From contig CANHJJ010000071.1 of assembly GCA_947460565.1 (NCBI GenBank), positions 1 to 8,211 of the forward strand: a DNA stretch of 8,211 nt, read 5' to 3'. Under the pieces are notes generated by a model that was not told the origin of the DNA, made no database searches, and saw nothing but the letters and a program-made list of their open reading frames with translations. The translations under genes and the position numbers were made by a program. Source of the stretch: Bacteroidota bacterium (GTDB lineage Bacteria; Bacteroidota; Bacteroidia; UKL13-3). The stretch's first letter is position 1. Each line of letters begins with the position of its first letter. Positions 6,228-8,211 of the stretch are shown piece by piece.

Positions 6228-6354
6228 ATTTGTGATATTTAATGCCATTGGTTATTCTATATTGCCAATTTTGTATATCATAACGATTGGTTTTAGGTTT
6301 TAATATTAGATCTAAACTAAAGTTTTATACTGCAAAATATTTTGAATATTTGGG

Positions 6355-6377
6355 ATTAGTTACATTGTTCAACTAAT
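6355..6377 (-). terminator. Possible weak hairpin at the 3' end of the M1 peptidase gene
   Basis: A perfect 7-bp inverted repeat, ATTAGTT / AACTAAT, with a 9-base loop begins one base past the peptidase stop codon (6379-6381). It is AT-rich and no T run follows on the minus strand, so it is a poor intrinsic terminator but may mark or protect the mRNA end. Confidence 0.25.
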
Positions 6378-6378
6378 A

Positions 6379-8010
6379 TTATTTCAATTCTTTCAATTGT
6401 ACCAAAACCCGTCCTACATCCATTTTGAAATCGGATTTGTTAAAGTATGAAAGGTCGATTATTTGCCATGAAGAATTGGCAAAGATATCTTCCAAAGCAT
6501 CTTTGTTTATGTTTACTTTTACGGGCATTTCTAATCCTTTTACATTAGCTACCAAGCGGTATTTGAGTTCAAGTCTGCCATCCACTTCTTTTAATGAATA
6601 TTCCAAAACAGGTATTTGTGCCTTGAAAAGGTATTGTTCAAAAAAGGCAGTCCAATTGTGGCGGGTGCGTTTACTAAAAAAGTCCATCACTTGTTTGTTG
6701 CTTACATTTTGTCGTTTGAATGATGTAGCAAAATCATAAAGGGTGTTAAACCAAAGACTGTCATTGTCTAGCAAGTAGCGCATGGTTTGCAGCATCCAAG
6801 CACCTTTATAGTATATGTCATTGTCTTTTCGACCATGATAATACACCTCATAATAGCCAATGATGGGCTGTTGGTTTTTGATGTTTTTCTTTTGTTCGAG
6901 TAAGTATCGATAGGCTCTTTCTTTTCCTTGTAGACACTCTTGAAACAGGGATTCGGAATAAGTAGTAAATGATTCGTGAATCCACATTTCAGCCGGGTCG
7001 TTCATGCTCAGGCTATTGCCAAACCATTCGTGGCCGCTCTCGTGAACAATAATGAAATCGAAACCATATTTATTGTTTTGGTAATTGTTGCCATAAGCCA
7101 CACAACTTTGATGCTCCATGCCCCAATAGGGTGTTTCAACCAATTTATATCCATCATTCCAAAAAGGATAGGGGCCAAAATACTTTTCGAAACAATTCAT
7201 CATTGTTTTTACTTGGACGAAATGTTGTCGGGCAATTTTTTCTGCCGACTTCAAAACATAATAATCAAGGTTTAGAAAGCCATAGATAGAACTTTTGTAT
7301 TCATCATGTATGTGAGCATAGTCTGCAATATTAACTGTGATATTGTAATTGTTGATAGGATATGAAACCGCCCAATCGTGTTGGGTATAACCATTATCAA
7401 GCTGAAGACTTCCTACTAGTTTACCATTAGAAACACCCATTAGATTGCTTGGTACCTGTAAATGCATCAACATGCTTTCTGCTTCATCACTAAGATGGTC
7501 TTTGCATGGCAGCCAGCAGCTAGCACCAATGCCCTCACATGCCAATCCTACAAAAGAATTTCCACTTGTATCTTTGCTCCATACAAAACCTCCATCCCAA
7601 GGGGCTTTTTGTGCTTCTAAGGGCTTTCCACTAAAAAAAACAGTTAGGCTATTTTTGCTACCTTTTTTAATTTTTTTGTTGAAACTAATGAAGAAAGCAT
7701 TGCTAACTCTCACGAAGGGTATGGATTTATTGAGGTAGAGGATGCTATCAATTTGAATACTAGCAAATAAATCCAATTGTATTTTATTTGTATTTTTAAG
7801 GGCAGTAAAAGAAATTTGGTTGCTTCCTGAAATGTATTTTTGAAATGGGTTTACTTTTAATGTAATTTCATATTTGTTCACATCAAAACAAGTTCGCATG
7901 GGGTTCAATTTGCCATGCTGATAATCAGCTTTGGTAAAAGGTTGTGCAACAGATATTAACACATTAAAAATGAGAACTGCTGCTAAAAAGGCTAATTTGT
8001 TTTTATTCAT
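6379..8010 (-). CDS. Secreted M1-family zinc metallopeptidase (aminopeptidase N-like)
   Basis: The 543-residue protein has a signal peptide (MNKNKLAFLAAVLIFNVLISVA, cleavage after A22), an N-terminal beta-rich domain (about 40-235) and a thermolysin-like catalytic domain. GMEHQSCVAYG (297-307) is the substrate N-terminus motif, in the GMEH form rather than GAMEN. HESGH (323-327) followed 18 residues later by E346 is the HExxH-x18-E zinc site; E324 is the general base. Y400 or Y401 in DIYYKGAWML is the likely transition-state tyrosine. The protein ends about 100 residues after the catalytic domain, in a small beta-like domain, so it lacks the large helical domain of E. coli PepN and resembles the shorter M1 proteins common in Bacteroidota. 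It should remove N-terminal residues from peptides in the periplasm or outside the cell; substrate preference is not readable. No type IX secretion tail is seen. It is divergent from fabI. Confidence 0.95.
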   Translation of the reverse strand: MNKNKLAFLAAVLIFNVLISVAQPFTKADYQHGKLNPMRTCFDVNKYEITLKVNPFQKYISGSNQISFTALKNTNKIQLDLFASIQIDSILYLNKSIPFVRVSNAFFISFNKKIKKGSKNSLTVFFSGKPLEAQKAPWDGGFVWSKDTSGNSFVGLACEGIGASCWLPCKDHLSDEAESMLMHLQVPSNLMGVSNGKLVGSLQLDNGYTQHDWAVSYPINNYNITVNIADYAHIHDEYKSSIYGFLNLDYYVLKSAEKIARQHFVQVKTMMNCFEKYFGPYPFWNDGYKLVETPYWGMEHQSCVAYGNNYQNNKYGFDFIIVHESGHEWFGNSLSMNDPAEMWIHESFTTYSESLFQECLQGKERAYRYLLEQKKNIKNQQPIIGYYEVYYHGRKDNDIYYKGAWMLQTMRYLLDNDSLWFNTLYDFATSFKRQNVSNKQVMDFFSKRTRHNWTAFFEQYLFKAQIPVLEYSLKEVDGRLELKYRLVANVKGLEMPVKVNINKDALEDIFANSSWQIIDLSYFNKSDFKMDVGRVLVQLKELK

Positions 8011-8142
8011 TGCAAAAATATTTTCAAATCTAAAGTTAAAAACCTTAAAATTGCCATGTAATAAATTTATGTATTGAGTAGACCAATTTATTGTACTGAT
8101 TACATTGCTTTACTATACCATGACTCAAAATTAAGAACAAAA
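8011..8142. other. Divergent intergenic region between M1 peptidase and fabI
   Basis: This 132-base AT-rich gap must hold promoters for both directions. A perfect 8-bp inverted repeat, AATAAATT (8060-8067) / AATTTATT (8085-8092), lies near its middle and might be an operator, though so AT-rich a dyad can arise by chance. For fabI the best plus-strand -7 candidate is TACATTGC (8101-8108), only a 6 of 8 match without a well-spaced TTG. Confidence 0.4.
8025..8032 (-). promoter_or_regulatory. Candidate Bacteroidota -7 box for the M1 peptidase gene
   Basis: On the minus strand TAGATTTG matches the Bacteroidota -7 consensus TAnnTTTG at every fixed position. It ends 14 bases before the ATG, which would give a very short leader. 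No TTG is found at the expected 17-23 bases upstream, so the assignment is tentative. Confidence 0.35.
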
Positions 8143-8211
8143 ATGAATAACTTATTAAAAGGAAAAAAAGGAATAATCTTTGGAGCATTAAATGATAAAA
8201 GTATTGCTTGG
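8143..8211 (+). CDS. fabI: Enoyl-[acyl-carrier-protein] reductase, N-terminal fragment
   Basis: Only the first 23 codons are in the window; the gene runs off the right edge. They contain KGKKGIIFGALNDKSIAW, the first beta strand and dinucleotide-binding loop of FabI, in which the G-x5-SIAW pattern is diagnostic of this atypical short-chain dehydrogenase. FabI carries out the last reduction of each fatty-acid elongation cycle using NADH or NADPH, in the cytoplasm. The ATG at 8143 matches the usual N-terminus (LLKGKxGIIFGAL). There is no clear Shine-Dalgarno sequence, as is common in this phylum. The identification is secure despite the short length because this segment is strongly conserved. 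Confidence 0.93.
   Translation, partial: MNNLLKGKKGIIFGALNDKSIAW

Noticed and set aside
6228..6248. Upstream ATG giving a 146-residue cytochrome
   Set aside because: It would place seven extra residues (MALNITN) before a complete lipoprotein signal peptide that starts at the next ATG.
6333..6344. Palindrome CAAAATATTTTG upstream of the cytochrome gene as an operator
   Set aside because: It is only A/T apart from the end bases, and such palindromes are frequent in DNA of this composition.
6425..7738. Four plus-strand ORFs of roughly 97-104 codons opposite the M1 peptidase gene and one of 60 codons at 5336-5518
   Set aside because: They are antisense shadows of the M1 peptidase and propeller genes, with no signal, domain or upstream site of their own.
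8101..8108. TACATTGC as the fabI -7 promoter element
   Set aside because: It matches only 6 of 8 positions of the pattern and no TTG lies at the expected spacing.

Overview
The window looks like chromosomal DNA of a member of the phylum Bacteroidota, probably near the Chitinophagales/Sphingobacteriales. The evidence is AT-rich DNA, gene starts without strong Shine-Dalgarno sequences, a FabI beginning with GIIFGALNDKSIAW, an M1 peptidase of the GMEHQ/HESGH type, a Reg_prop lipoprotein, a secreted GDNDTYP protein and an ECF sigma/anti-sigma pair with DTVYI motifs. No rRNA, tRNA, CRISPR array, insertion sequence or phage gene was seen.

Every gene but one lies on the minus strand. In transcription order (right to left) they are: a secreted M1-family metallopeptidase (8010-6379); a small monohaem cytochrome c lipoprotein (6227-5808); a 320-base gap with a doubtful 36-codon ORF and an inverted repeat; a seven-repeat beta-propeller lipoprotein (5487-4396); a periplasmic protein with a TonB C-terminal-like domain (4365-3562); a periplasmic GDNDTYP protein related to the soluble tail of DUF2723/GT117 proteins (3472-2309); an ECF sigma factor (2309-1740); its likely membrane anti-sigma factor (1730-1098); a hairpin terminator (about 1049-1072); and the 5' part of valS (986 to the left edge). 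On the plus strand the first 23 codons of fabI enter at the right edge (8143-8211), divergent from the peptidase.

The stretch from 5487 to 1098 reads as one unit or two adjoining ones: a surface propeller lipoprotein, a periplasmic TonB_C-like protein, a periplasmic GDNDTYP protein, then sigma and anti-sigma. The GDNDTYP stop and the sigma GTG start share one base (TAGTG), so their translation is probably coupled. The anti-sigma gene follows 9 bases later. My inference is a cell-surface signalling or envelope-response module in which exported proteins sit with the sigma/anti-sigma switch. The families are individually known; the arrangement is the least ordinary part of the window. The outer genes, valS and fabI, are housekeeping.

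Other oddities are a tandem heptamer repeat that adds an Asn/Gln/Thr-rich loop to the valyl-tRNA synthetase editing domain, an exact 45-base-spaced duplication encoding DTVYI in the anti-sigma factor, and a 7-bp hairpin directly before the GDNDTYP start codon.
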